From contig NZ_CP047954.1 in NCBI RefSeq assembly GCF_014279895.1, forward strand, positions 558,001 to 622,000: a stretch of DNA of 64,000 bases. The letters are read 5' to 3'. Positions 1 to 7,775 of this stretch are shown here, in pieces. Source of the DNA: Synechococcus sp. M16.1. Its GTDB lineage: Bacteria; Cyanobacteriota; Cyanobacteriia; PCC-6307; Cyanobiaceae. How positions within the stretch are numbered: the first letter of the stretch is position 1; each line of letters starts with the position of its first letter. Both the position numbers and the translations under genes were made by a program. Under the pieces are notes generated by a model. That model did not search any database and was not told where the DNA came from. It saw only the letters and a program-made list of their open reading frames with translations.

Positions 1-2
1 TG

Positions 3-161
3 CCGCAGGCATCCTTTGCTGTTTGGGTCAGCAAGGTGCGTCCTGATTGGTGGGTGGCAGCCGAGGTTGCCGCGTCGTCGGAATGGCTGGTGTTTCCTTG
101 GGAGAACCTTGAACAGGCCCGTGCCGATGAGCAGGCGTACCGCGCCTCCCGGGGCCTGTGA
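3..161 (+). CDS. C-terminal end of an unidentified protein (5' truncated)
   Basis: An open frame enters from the left edge and ends in TGA at 159-161, giving 52 residues of a longer protein. The fragment is rich in Trp and acidic residues (WVAAEVAASSEWLVFPWENL) and carries no motif I recognise. I take it as a real gene end because its stop overlaps the ATG of the next gene by one base (TGATG), the pattern of translationally coupled genes seen elsewhere in the window. The function cannot be judged from this piece. Confidence 0.6.
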   Translation, partial: PQASFAVWVSKVRPDWWVAAEVAASSEWLVFPWENLEQARADEQAYRASRGL

Positions 162-631
162 TGCACAACAGCGCGCGCACGATTTATCTGGCGTCTCCTT
201 ATGGCTTCTCGGAGCAATGGAAGCGGCTGTTGTTGCCGGAATTCATCGGGGCATTGGAAGCCCTGGGATTGGAGGTCTGGGAGCCCTTTGCTCGCAATGG
301 TCAGGTGAATCTGGCGGAACCGGGATGGGCCTATCGCGTCGCGCAGCGGGATCTGCAGGATGTGCGTGATGCCGATGCGCTGTTCGCCATCGTGAATGGA
401 ACGCCTCCCGATGAGGGGGTCATGGTGGAACTTGGTGCCGCCATTGCCCTGGGTAAACCCACCTTCCTGTTTCGGGATGATTTCCGCAGGTGCACCGATT
501 CCGAGCAATATCCGCTCAACCTGATGGTGTTTGCCGGTCTCCCTGAGCGGGAGTGGCAGAAGTACGTCTACAGCGATGTGTCTGACATCACTGATCCCGA
601 CAAAGCCTTGGCCTGTTGGGCGCGATCCTGA
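161..631 (+). CDS. Nucleoside 2-deoxyribosyltransferase-like protein
   Basis: This 156-residue protein matches the nucleoside 2-deoxyribosyltransferase fold. It has an N-terminal IYLASPYGFSE strand-loop, a central R-DL--V-DADA segment where the family binds substrate, and DEGVMVELGAAIALGKP, which carries the catalytic-type glutamate and the small helix typical of the family. Length fits the usual 140-170 residues. Members move deoxyribose or ribose between bases or hydrolyse damaged nucleotides in the cytoplasm; the substrate here is unknown. The ATG at 161 overlaps the upstream stop; a GTG at 158 is also in frame. The convergent neighbour is cytidine deaminase, so nucleoside salvage is a reasonable context. 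Confidence 0.8.
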   Translation: MHNSARTIYLASPYGFSEQWKRLLLPEFIGALEALGLEVWEPFARNGQVNLAEPGWAYRVAQRDLQDVRDADALFAIVNGTPPDEGVMVELGAAIALGKPTFLFRDDFRRCTDSEQYPLNLMVFAGLPEREWQKYVYSDVSDITDPDKALACWARS

Positions 632-663
632 TGTTCGGTTGAATCGTGGTCTTTTGATGCTGC

Positions 664-681
664 GCGCTCTTGGATGAGCGC
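664..681. terminator. Weak hairpin between convergent genes
   Basis: A perfect 6-bp GC-rich inverted repeat (GCGCTC, 6-base loop, GAGCGC) lies in the 72-base gap between the deoxyribosyltransferase-like gene and cdd, which converge. There is no T-run on either side, so an intrinsic terminator role is only possible. Confidence 0.3.
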
Positions 682-703
682 TTCAGGGCTGTGATGGTGT
701 TGA

Positions 704-1123
704 TCAGTTGATGTTTGCTTGCCTCAGTTCAAAGGGAGCAGGAAGAAGTTGTTCGAGTTGCCTTGTGCCCACACCATCGATGCTCACCTTGGCCTTGCTT
801 GGCAGCAGTTCCTGCATCACCTGACGGCAGGCGCCGCATGGCATCCGGGACCCTGGGGCTGCATCGCTCTGGGCATCGATGCAGCTCACGGCCAGTTCAA
901 TCGGTTGTTTGCCTTGGCTGATCGCCGTGAAAAGGGCGACCCGCTCTGCGCAGATGCTCAGGCCATAACTAGCATTTTCCACATTGCAGCCGTCGATCAC
1001 ACTGCCGTCATCACACCGCACTGCGGCCCCCACGTGGAAGTTCGAGTAGGGGCAATGGGCACGTTCGGCGGCCCGACGCGCTCGCGCCAGTAAACACTCA
1101 GCGTTGTTCTCGGCAGGAGCCAT
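704..1123 (-). CDS. cdd: Cytidine deaminase
   Basis: The 139-residue product is a homotetrameric-type cytidine deaminase that converts cytidine and deoxycytidine to uridine and deoxyuridine. It shows the CAE zinc/catalytic motif (Cys58, Glu60) and PCGAC (Cys96 and Cys99), giving the three zinc cysteines and the proton-shuttling glutamate, plus the N-terminal CPYSNFHVGAA substrate loop. Length is normal. ATG at 1123. Its first 26 bases overlap the end of the upstream minus-strand gene, which itself follows hemL, so the three may be co-transcribed. Confidence 0.95.
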   Translation of the reverse strand: MAPAENNAECLLARARRAAERAHCPYSNFHVGAAVRCDDGSVIDGCNVENASYGLSICAERVALFTAISQGKQPIELAVSCIDAQSDAAPGSRMPCGACRQVMQELLPSKAKVSIDGVGTRQLEQLLPAPFELRQANIN

Positions 1124-1562
1124 GGGCCGTTTCCAAAAGGCTGCTCAGGGTTTTCGTCCCAGCTGATTGGGTCAGCCGGGACTGCTGGCTGAGTTCGAAT
1201 CCCTTTTGATCATCAATGACCAGATCTCCGCTCACAGCGACACGACTCTCCTGGGCAGGACCGCTGGAGGCGCCGGAGTCATTGAATGTGAGCGCTCCTA
1301 ACGAGGCTTCGTAGGACCAGTGATAGGTCATGCGAGAGCCCGCGATCTGTTCCACACCGGAACTGTTGAAGCGCTCCACCAGGGGGGTGAGTCTGCTGTC
1401 GATCACCGTCCGAGGTTCAATCGCAGGGTTCTCAGCCCGCTCAACCCGAAATTGCTGCTGCTTGAGCTGTCGGATGCCTGCAATCGGGCGGCCAGACCAC
1501 CTGGCCTCCACGGTCTGAATGGTGCAGACCAGTGGAGGTGGAGGTGGTGCTGAGGCCAGCAC
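1098..1562 (-). CDS. Conserved hypothetical protein, probably exported
   Basis: This 154-residue frame lies between hemL and cdd on the same strand. I start it at GTG 1562, eight bases after the hemL stop. The N-terminus is short and proline-rich (a run of five prolines) and is followed by one cysteine, so export is possible but no classical signal peptide is clear. The rest is polar and beta-rich, with stretches such as TYHWSYEASLGALTFND and GDLVIDDQKGF. The C-terminus overlaps cdd by 26 bases. I recognise no family. Its place in a tight hemL-hypothetical-cdd string argues that it is translated. Confidence 0.65.
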   Translation of the reverse strand: MLASAPPPPPLVCTIQTVEARWSGRPIAGIRQLKQQQFRVERAENPAIEPRTVIDSRLTPLVERFNSSGVEQIAGSRMTYHWSYEASLGALTFNDSGASSGPAQESRVAVSGDLVIDDQKGFELSQQSRLTQSAGTKTLSSLLETAHGSCREQR

Positions 1563-1569
1563 GGAATGA

Positions 1570-2871
1570 TCAGGCCACAGCCGCGAAGCTTTCGCGGAAG
1601 GCGTTAATCGTCGCTTCGATGTCGGCGTCGGAGTGAGCCAGGGACGTGAAACCGGCTTCGAAGGCTGACGGTGCGAGGTAGATGCCCCGCTCGAGCATGG
1701 CGCGATGCAGTTTGCCGAAGCGTTCGGAATCCGTGCTCTTGGCTTCTTCGAAGTTGCGCACGGGTCCCTCGCAGAGGAAGAAGCCGAACATGGCGCTGAC
1801 GCTGGCCGCTGTGATCGGCATGCCAGCGGATTGGGCGGCGTCCTTGATGCCCGCCACAAGCTTCTGGGTTGTGGCCGTCAGCTTCTCGTAGGTGCCGGGC
1901 TGCTTGAGCAGTTCCAGGGTCTTGATGCCGGCGGTCATCGCCAGGGGGTTTCCACTGAGGGTTCCGGCCTGATACATGGGTCCAGCCGGGGCCACCATTC
2001 CCATGATGTCGGCGCGGCCGCCGTAGGCGCCCACAGGAAGGCCGCCACCGATCACCTTGCCCATGGTCGTGAGATCTGGGGTGACGCCGAAATGTGCCTG
2101 GGCACCGCCGTAGCTGATCCGGAAGCCGGTCATCACCTCGTCAAAAACCAGCAGAGCGCCGTGCTCTTTGGTGAGTTCCCGCAAACCTTCAAGGAAGCCG
2201 GGTTCCGGTTGAATGAAGCCGGCGTTGCCGACGATCGGCTCGAGGATCACGCCCGCGATGGCGTCGGGGTTCTCGGCGAACAGGGCCTTAACGGCTTCGA
2301 GGTCGTTGTAAGGCGCCGTGAGGGTGTTGGCCGTGGTGCTGCGCGGGACACCGGGGGAGTCGGGCAGGCCGAGTGTGGCCACACCGGAACCGGCTTTCAC
2401 CAGGAACATGTCCGCATGGCCGTGGTAGCAGCCCTCGAACTTGATCACCTTGTCGCGGCCGGTGTAGGCACGGATCAGGCGCAACACAGCCATGCAGGCC
2501 TCGGTGCCGCTGTTGACGAAACGCACCATCTCAACGCTGGGTACAGCGTCGATCACCATTTCGGCCAGGGTGTTTTCCAGGGCACAAGGTGCTCCGAAGC
2601 TGGTGCCCTTCTCGATCGCTTCCTGCAGTGCTGCGATCACCTCGGGGTGGGCGTGGCCGCAGATGGCCGGTCCCCAGCTGCCGATGTAGTCGATGTACTT
2701 ATTGCCATCCACGTCCCAGGCATAGGGACCCTTCACCCGATCGAACACGATCGGCTGACCGCCAACCGACTTGAACGCCCGCACAGGGGAGCTGACACCT
2801 CCGGGCATCAGGGCCTGTGCTGCGCCGAAGATGGCCTGGGAGTGGCTGGTGTTCAACGCGGGAGCTGTCAC
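1570..2871 (-). CDS. hemL: Glutamate-1-semialdehyde 2,1-aminomutase
   Basis: This PLP enzyme makes 5-aminolevulinate from glutamate-1-semialdehyde, the committed C5-pathway step feeding heme, chlorophyll, bilins and cobalamin. The 433 residues show the class-III aminotransferase layout: SGTEA near residue 121, GCYHGHAD near 147, the DEVMTGFR cofactor segment near 244, and [10 protein letters not shown] with the Schiff-base lysine at about 272. I start at GTG 2871, giving a TAPALN-type N-terminus typical of cyanobacterial HemL; an in-frame TTG at 2886 would add five residues. It is divergent from glcD. Two further tetrapyrrole genes, hemC and hemH, occur in the window. Confidence 0.97.
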   Translation of the reverse strand: MTAPALNTSHSQAIFGAAQALMPGGVSSPVRAFKSVGGQPIVFDRVKGPYAWDVDGNKYIDYIGSWGPAICGHAHPEVIAALQEAIEKGTSFGAPCALENTLAEMVIDAVPSVEMVRFVNSGTEACMAVLRLIRAYTGRDKVIKFEGCYHGHADMFLVKAGSGVATLGLPDSPGVPRSTTANTLTAPYNDLEAVKALFAENPDAIAGVILEPIVGNAGFIQPEPGFLEGLRELTKEHGALLVFDEVMTGFRISYGGAQAHFGVTPDLTTMGKVIGGGLPVGAYGGRADIMGMVAPAGPMYQAGTLSGNPLAMTAGIKTLELLKQPGTYEKLTATTQKLVAGIKDAAQSAGMPITAASVSAMFGFFLCEGPVRNFEEAKSTDSERFGKLHRAMLERGIYLAPSAFEAGFTSLAHSDADIEATINAFRESFAAVA

Positions 2872-2966
2872 TGGAACCGACGCCAAAGGGCTGATGCAAA
2901 CCGTGCAACATCCTGACTCAGGAACGACCGGTTCCGTTTGCTGTGTTTCTTAATTGCCCACTTCGA

Positions 2967-2982
2967 ACGCATTTTGATGCGT
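2967..2982. promoter_or_regulatory. Inverted repeat in the hemL-glcD divergent region
   Basis: ACGCAT and ATGCGT arms separated by TTTG lie 25 bases before the glcD start, in the only non-coding DNA between the divergent hemL and glcD genes. It could be an operator or a short RNA hairpin. No known regulator motif is recognised. Confidence 0.25.
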
Positions 2983-3007
2983 AGTCTTTGATCAGATCGA
3001 GATCGAT

Positions 3008-4459
3008 GTGGCCCACGACTGGTCAGTGCTGGAGAGGGATCTGCGCCGATGTCTGCCCCCTCGGGCCATCGTGGCGAAGCGTCAGGAACTGCTTAGTTAC
3101 GACTGTGACGGACTGACGCTTGAGCGCCACTGTCCGCCCCTGGCGGTGCTGCCGGAGACCACCGAACAGGTCGCTGCGGTGTTGCAGTGCTGCCATCAAC
3201 ACGGTGTGCCGTTTGTGGCTCGCGGAAGCGGCACCGGCCTCTCGGGGGGAGCGTTGGTGGATCAGCAGGCGCTTCTGGTGGTGACCAGTCGCATGCGTCG
3301 GGTGCTCGACCTTGATCTGGCCAATCAGCGCGTCACGGTGCAGCCCGGGGTCATCAACAGCTGGGTGACGCGCGCCGTTGCAGGAGACGGGTTCTATTAC
3401 GCCCCGGATCCCTCCAGCCAGGTGGTTTGCAGCATCGGCGGCAATGTGGCGGAAAATTCGGGCGGGGTGCACTGCCTCAAATACGGCGTGACCAGCAATC
3501 ACGTTCTGGGGCTTGAGGTGGTCCTGCCCGACGGAACCATCACGCAGTTGGGCAACGGGCTGGCCGAATCCTGTGAACTTGATCTGCGCGGTGCGTTCAT
3601 CGGCAGCGAAGGAACGCTGGGCATCGCGACGGCCATCACCCTTCGCCTGCTTCGGGCTCCGGAGTGCGTGAACGTGCTGTTGGCGGATTTCGCCACGATG
3701 GAAGCGGCAGGGGAAGCGGTGCGATCGGTCACCGCGAGCGGCCTTCTGCCGGCGGGGATGGAAATCATGGACAACGTCACCATCAACGCCGTCAATGATT
3801 TCTTCGGCTACGACGAGTACCCCCGTGATGCAGCGGCCGTTCTGCTGATTGAGCTTGATGGGCAGGACGCTGAGGTTCAGGCCTCTTCTGAGCGGGCCGA
3901 GGTGCTTTGTCGCGCGGCAGGAGCCCGTGGGCTGCGCCGGGCCCAAGACCCCACGGAATGCGCGGTGCTCTGGAAAGGCCGCAAATCTGCGTTTTCAGCG
4001 GTGGGAAAAATCACGCCGACCTATTACGTGCAAGACGGTGTCGTTCCCCGCAGCAGCCTTCCGTCGGTGCTTGCGGCGATTGAACGGCTCAGCCAGGAGC
4101 ACGGCCTACCGGTGGCCAATGTTTTCCATGCCGGCGATGGAAACCTTCATCCACTGATCCTGTATTCACTGGACCAGCCCAATGTGGAGCGGAGTGTGAA
4201 GGAGCTCGGTGCCGCCATCCTGCGGGTGTGTCTTGATGCCGGTGGCAGCATCAGTGGAGAGCACGGCGTCGGCGCCGACAAGCGCTGCTACCTCGACTGG
4301 ATGTTCAGCTCGGACGACCTGGAAACGATGGGGCTGTTGCGGTCTGCCTTTGATCCAGACAACCGTGCGAATCCCGGCAAGGTGCTGCCCACGCCGCGCA
4401 CCTGCGGTGAATCGGCCAAAAGAATGGTGACGCTCCCCGCCGGCGTCGAGGTCTACTGA
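3008..4459 (+). CDS. glcD: Glycolate dehydrogenase FAD-binding subunit
   Basis: The 483-residue protein is a GlcD-type FAD-linked oxidase, which oxidises photorespiratory glycolate to glyoxylate in cyanobacteria. The PCMH FAD-binding domain occupies roughly residues 40-220, with the diphosphate loop ARGSGTGLSGGA and SIGGNVAENSGGVHCLKYG. The C-terminal cap domain contains VFHAGDGNLHP and ISGEHGVGADK, the conserved histidine motifs of the family. Start is GTG 3008. GlcE and GlcF are not nearby. The stop lies six bases from the convergent xth stop. Confidence 0.93.
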   Translation: MAHDWSVLERDLRRCLPPRAIVAKRQELLSYDCDGLTLERHCPPLAVLPETTEQVAAVLQCCHQHGVPFVARGSGTGLSGGALVDQQALLVVTSRMRRVLDLDLANQRVTVQPGVINSWVTRAVAGDGFYYAPDPSSQVVCSIGGNVAENSGGVHCLKYGVTSNHVLGLEVVLPDGTITQLGNGLAESCELDLRGAFIGSEGTLGIATAITLRLLRAPECVNVLLADFATMEAAGEAVRSVTASGLLPAGMEIMDNVTINAVNDFFGYDEYPRDAAAVLLIELDGQDAEVQASSERAEVLCRAAGARGLRRAQDPTECAVLWKGRKSAFSAVGKITPTYYVQDGVVPRSSLPSVLAAIERLSQEHGLPVANVFHAGDGNLHPLILYSLDQPNVERSVKELGAAILRVCLDAGGSISGEHGVGADKRCYLDWMFSSDDLETMGLLRSAFDPDNRANPGKVLPTPRTCGESAKRMVTLPAGVEVY

Positions 4460-4465
4460 ACAGGG

Positions 4466-5296
4466 TCAGAAGAACGGTTCATCCCCGTCGTCGTCGGTTG
4501 GAGGCCAGTCCAGGTCGACGCTGACAGGGGCGTGGTCGCTGGGTTGTTGGTTGCCGCGCATGCCTTTGTGGATGACGCAGCTGCGGGCGAGTCCCAGCAG
4601 CTCGTCACATAGATAGATGTGGTCGATGCGCCAACCGCGGTCCCGATCCCAGGCACCGCTCCGGTAATCCCACCAGCTCCAGTGACCGGAATCCGGTTCG
4701 AACACGCGGAACACGTCCTGAAGCCGTTCACCGAGTGCGTCACGAAGGGCCTGGCGTTCGGCATCGCTCGCCATGATTCCGCCGGTCTGGCGGTCGGGGT
4801 CAGGAAGATCGCGTGCTTCGAGGCCGATGTTGAAGTCGCCGACCATGCAGAGCGGCTCGCCGCGTTGCTCCTGAGCATCGAGATAACGCTTCAGGCAGCC
4901 GAGCCAGGCCAATTTGTAGGGGTATTTCTCCGACTTCAGGCTTGATCCATTCGGGACATAAAGGTTGAGCACGCGAACGCCATTCAGCAGTGCGCTGATC
5001 ACGCGCTTCTGTGCGCCGAGCTCGTTCGCTTCCGCATCATCCGGGAGCTCCCCAACAAAACCGCAGCGCACATCCTCCAAGGGCTCGCGGCTGATCAGGG
5101 CGACGCCGTTGTAGGCCTTCTGGCCATGGATGTGCACCTGCCAACCAGCAGATTTGAAGGCTTCCAGCGGGAACAGGGGGTCATCCACCTTGGTTTCCTG
5201 AAGACAGAGCAGATCCGGTTGCTCGCTCTCCAGCCAGCTGAGCACCTGATCCAATCGCGTGCGGACCGAGTTCACGTTCCAGGTGGCGATCTGCAC
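4466..5296 (-). CDS. xth: Exodeoxyribonuclease III (AP endonuclease)
   Basis: This 276-residue protein of the exonuclease III/APE1 family cleaves DNA at abasic sites and removes 3' blocks in base-excision repair. Motifs in order are IATWNVNSVR at the N-terminus, LQETKVDD (metal glutamate), LYVPNGS, VGDFNIG and the C-terminal SDHAPVSVDL with its catalytic Asp-His pair. GTG 5296 gives the usual VQIATWNVNS beginning; an in-frame start at 5329 would add eleven residues. It ends six bases from glcD, with no space for a separate terminator. Confidence 0.95.
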   Translation of the reverse strand: MQIATWNVNSVRTRLDQVLSWLESEQPDLLCLQETKVDDPLFPLEAFKSAGWQVHIHGQKAYNGVALISREPLEDVRCGFVGELPDDAEANELGAQKRVISALLNGVRVLNLYVPNGSSLKSEKYPYKLAWLGCLKRYLDAQEQRGEPLCMVGDFNIGLEARDLPDPDRQTGGIMASDAERQALRDALGERLQDVFRVFEPDSGHWSWWDYRSGAWDRDRGWRIDHIYLCDELLGLARSCVIHKGMRGNQQPSDHAPVSVDLDWPPTDDDGDEPFF

Positions 5297-5351
5297 GGCT
5301 GATCCAGTGGCGTCAAAGACCCTTAGCATCAGCCAACTCTGGATTCCGCTG

Positions 5352-5636
5352 ATGTCTCGCCGTCTTGCGGCTGTCGCTCAGGCTCTGCTGTCTTCCTTGG
5401 TGGTGACGACGCTTCCGATGGGTGCAGGGGCCCAGGTTGAAGCTCCCTTTCAGAACCGCGAGGAACGCGAGATCTACGGCGACACCAACGGCAGCGGCTC
5501 AATTCTGGATGCCGCCAACCCCATGGATTTGTTGAACCAGATCCGACGGGCGACGGCCATGGACGACGCCACGCCTCCCTCCGATGCCATTGATGCTGCC
5601 CTCAAGGCCTATCAGAACCCTCCAGCGACGCCGTAG
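5352..5636 (+). CDS. Small secreted protein of unknown function
   Basis: A 94-residue protein starting at ATG 5352. The first 28 residues form a plausible Sec signal (arginines, then a hydrophobic run, then AGA-Q), so the mature part of about 66 residues would be periplasmic or thylakoid-lumenal. It is acidic and polar, with EREIYGDTNGSGSILDAANPMDLLNQIRRAT, and has no cysteines or recognised domain. Its 3' end overlaps the convergent gene by 35 bases, and the shared segment encodes a strong hairpin. It diverges from xth. Confidence 0.7.
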   Translation: MSRRLAAVAQALLSSLVVTTLPMGAGAQVEAPFQNREEREIYGDTNGSGSILDAANPMDLLNQIRRATAMDDATPPSDAIDAALKAYQNPPATP

Positions 5637-6414
5637 CGTTGGAGGGTTCTGATCCGATGCTGCGGGCTGCGCTCAATCCCAGCTGTGCTGCCACAACATC
5701 GATCAAAGGATCGATCCTTCCGTTGGCGTTCCGCCTTTCTCGGGCTTGCTTGAGCAGGGTTTGAACCGCCTCCGAATTGCCTTGCTCTTGCCGCAATAGG
5801 GCCAAGGCCAGCAGGGGCCTTGCATCTGTCTTGTTCTCCGTGGCCAGCTGGCCGTACAACCCCATCGCGGTCTGATCTGATCCGCTTTGTCGCAGCAGAT
5901 CTGCCAAAAGCAAACCGATCTCCAAACGCTGGCCAGGCTCCAGGCCCTTGAACCGGGCCGTGAGCTCTGCTGTTACCTGATGCTGACGTCCCTGCTCTTG
6001 GTCCAGGAGCACCAGCAGCTGCAGAACCTGCAGATCATTCGGATGCAGCCGCAGCAGATGTTTGAGGCTGCGTCGGGCGGCCTCGGACTGGCCATTGCGA
6101 CGTTGCAGATCGGCTTTGAACAGGGTGAGTTCGCGCGGCGTCGAGCGGCCAGACAGCCACGGTTGCAGCACCACTTCGGCCTCTTGCAGGCGCTCCAGTG
6201 TCACCAAGCGTTCCAGCAGTAGGCCCCGTTCTGCTTCGCTGAGTACCTCCTGGTTCTGGAGCTGTTGCATCAGCAGCTCAACCTGCAGATCTTCAGCCTG
6301 GCGAGTGCTGCGCGCTCGCGTTTCCGGGGCCATCGATGCCGTGGCGACCCAACCGACCAGTGCAGCCCCCACCATGGACGCCAGCAGCAACAGAATCCGG
6401 CGCGGGCTGGGCAT
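5602..6414 (-). CDS. Membrane-anchored TPR-like protein
   Basis: The 270-residue protein begins with one N-terminal membrane segment (about residues 6-30, ILLLLASMVGAALVGWVATA). A soluble helical repeat region of about 60-230 follows, with the alternating Leu/Ala pattern of tetratricopeptide repeats (for example RSLKHLLRLHPNDLQVLQLL). Such proteins usually scaffold complexes on the outer face of the membrane; no partner is indicated. It overlaps the convergent small secreted protein gene by 35 bases, so its last residues are encoded through the shared hairpin. It is divergent from the gene at 6508. Confidence 0.75.
   Translation of the reverse strand: MPSPRRILLLLASMVGAALVGWVATASMAPETRARSTRQAEDLQVELLMQQLQNQEVLSEAERGLLLERLVTLERLQEAEVVLQPWLSGRSTPRELTLFKADLQRRNGQSEAARRSLKHLLRLHPNDLQVLQLLVLLDQEQGRQHQVTAELTARFKGLEPGQRLEIGLLLADLLRQSGSDQTAMGLYGQLATENKTDARPLLALALLRQEQGNSEAVQTLLKQARERRNANGRIDPLIDVVAAQLGLSAARSIGSEPSNATASLEGSDRP
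5611..5653. terminator. Bidirectional hairpin inside two overlapping 3' coding ends
   Basis: ATCAGAACCCTCCA at 5611-5624 and its exact complement at 5640-5653 form a 14-bp perfect stem that can extend by three pairs around a small loop. It covers the last codons and stop of the plus-strand gene and coding sequence near the end of the minus-strand gene. There is no long T-run, so it may act as an RNA 3'-end or stability element for both transcripts, not a textbook terminator. Confidence 0.6.
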
Positions 6415-6507
6415 CCGATCTCGAATCAGCCACTTCAGTCTGAGGAGATTGCAGTGGGCTGGCTACAGTCTTCACAAGGGCTTTTGACTCCGCCCGGTTC
6501 AGCATCA

Positions 6508-7128
6508 ATGCGCGCCCATCCGATTCCCCCGGTCACAGAGCCGTTGCAGTACCGGGCCATCGGTCTTGTGCGCGGCACTTACGCCCCAACCGACCCCGAG
6601 CAACTCACCCGTGGCACCTTGACCGATGCCCAGGGGGTCCCCCTGGAAACCGTCGTGCTCGGTCGGGTGCTCACTCTGATGCGGCGGCATCTGCCCCTGG
6701 ATCAACCCCACCTCTGGGTCGTGTATCCCAGAAGCTGTGAAAGTGATCATCTGCATCTGCAGATCGCTGGGGTCTGGGAACCCAGCACCCTGGCTCCAGA
6801 CCAAGCCGATGCCTCCGACACCCTGCCGGAAGGGGACGACTTCTTTTCCGTTCGAGGCGAGTTGATCTTCACCAAGCCTGAAACCGGCGAAATGGTGGTG
6901 AAGGTGCGGCAGCAGGCCCGTGCCGACGGCCACCGTCCGCTTCCCTTCAAGCTCCAGATCAAGGGAGAGCTTCCCCTCGAAAACCTGCGTCACTTCGTCA
7001 GCCTTGACCTGCGCCGCCAGGGCCAGGAACTGCACCTCGAAAATCACGACGTGATTGCTCCGATGCCGACGCGTGGCGGCAAATCCAAGGGAGGTCGTGG
7101 ACGTGCCACCTCCCGCGCTCGCAGCTGA
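6508..7128 (+). CDS. Conserved cyanobacterial hypothetical protein
   Basis: A 206-residue soluble protein starting at ATG 6508. The N-terminal half (about 15-150) looks like a compact beta-rich domain (YRAIGLVRGTYAP, VLGRVLTLMRRHLP, LWVVYPRS, FSVRGELIF). The last 25 residues form a highly basic Gly/Arg/Lys/Ser tail (GGKSKGGRGRATSRARS) that could bind nucleic acid. No enzyme motif is visible. The stop TGA shares a base with the next ATG, so it is probably co-translated with the metalloprotease-like gene. Confidence 0.75.
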   Translation: MRAHPIPPVTEPLQYRAIGLVRGTYAPTDPEQLTRGTLTDAQGVPLETVVLGRVLTLMRRHLPLDQPHLWVVYPRSCESDHLHLQIAGVWEPSTLAPDQADASDTLPEGDDFFSVRGELIFTKPETGEMVVKVRQQARADGHRPLPFKLQIKGELPLENLRHFVSLDLRRQGQELHLENHDVIAPMPTRGGKSKGGRGRATSRARS

Positions 7129-7775
7129 TGGCCGAGGGGGGGCAGGGCTCCACGGGGGCACTTCGGGCCGGCATTGCCGTTGCCGGCATCACTGCCCTCG
7201 GCGCTTTTGGTCCTGCCCTGGGTCTGTCTGCTGCCTGGATCGTGGTGGCGGTTGGGGGTGCCCTGGTCACCCTCAGCGTTGATGCCGCCACCTGGGAAGG
7301 CATGGGCGGACACATCCTTGCCGAAGCTTTGCCCGGTGGGCAGGAGCGTCTGCGTCGGATTGCGGTGCATGAGGCGGGCCATGTTCTGATCGCGGAAGCG
7401 GAGCAACTTCCGGTTCAGCAGGTGCTGGTGGGAACCCTGGCCTGTGTGCGTGCAGGACTGCGCAGCAGCGGCGCCACGGAGTTCGCCGTGCCGGACAGCG
7501 TCCGCATGCCGCTGGAGGATCTACGCCGTTGGAGCCGGGTGCTTCAGGCCGGCATCGCTGCTGAGACCGTGGTTTTTGGCAAGGCCCGTGGTGGGGCCGA
7601 TGACCGCGCTTTGCTGGGACGGCTTTGGGGCCTTTCGGGCCATGACGTGGCCACCGCCCAGCGGGAGCAGCGCCGCGCCCGGAGGGAGATTGAGCAGCAG
7701 TTGCGTCAGCAGCGGGAGGTGCTTGATCAGCAGGCCGTTGTTCTGTTGGAGGCGGCTCCGCGTCTAGGGCGATGA
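7128..7775 (+). CDS. FtsH-peptidase-like (M41) membrane protein without AAA domain
   Basis: The 215-residue protein has one or two N-terminal hydrophobic segments (about 12-52), then a zinc metallopeptidase signature HEAGH (81-85) in the context IAVHEAGHVLIAE, as in FtsH. A downstream GGADD (156-160) resembles the third metal-ligand region of M41 peptidases. The C-terminus is a charged helix (about 170-205). The AAA+ ATPase domain that normally precedes the protease domain in FtsH is absent, so it must be ATP-independent, a partner subunit or a non-proteolytic homologue. Its ends overlap both neighbours by 1-4 bases. Confidence 0.8.
   Translation: MAEGGQGSTGALRAGIAVAGITALGAFGPALGLSAAWIVVAVGGALVTLSVDAATWEGMGGHILAEALPGGQERLRRIAVHEAGHVLIAEAEQLPVQQVLVGTLACVRAGLRSSGATEFAVPDSVRMPLEDLRRWSRVLQAGIAAETVVFGKARGGADDRALLGRLWGLSGHDVATAQREQRRARREIEQQLRQQREVLDQQAVVLLEAAPRLGR

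Noticed and set aside
1705-2916. 403-residue frame antisense to hemL
   Set aside because: It mirrors the third-position GC bias of hemL, has a low-complexity His/Gly/Val composition and no family match.
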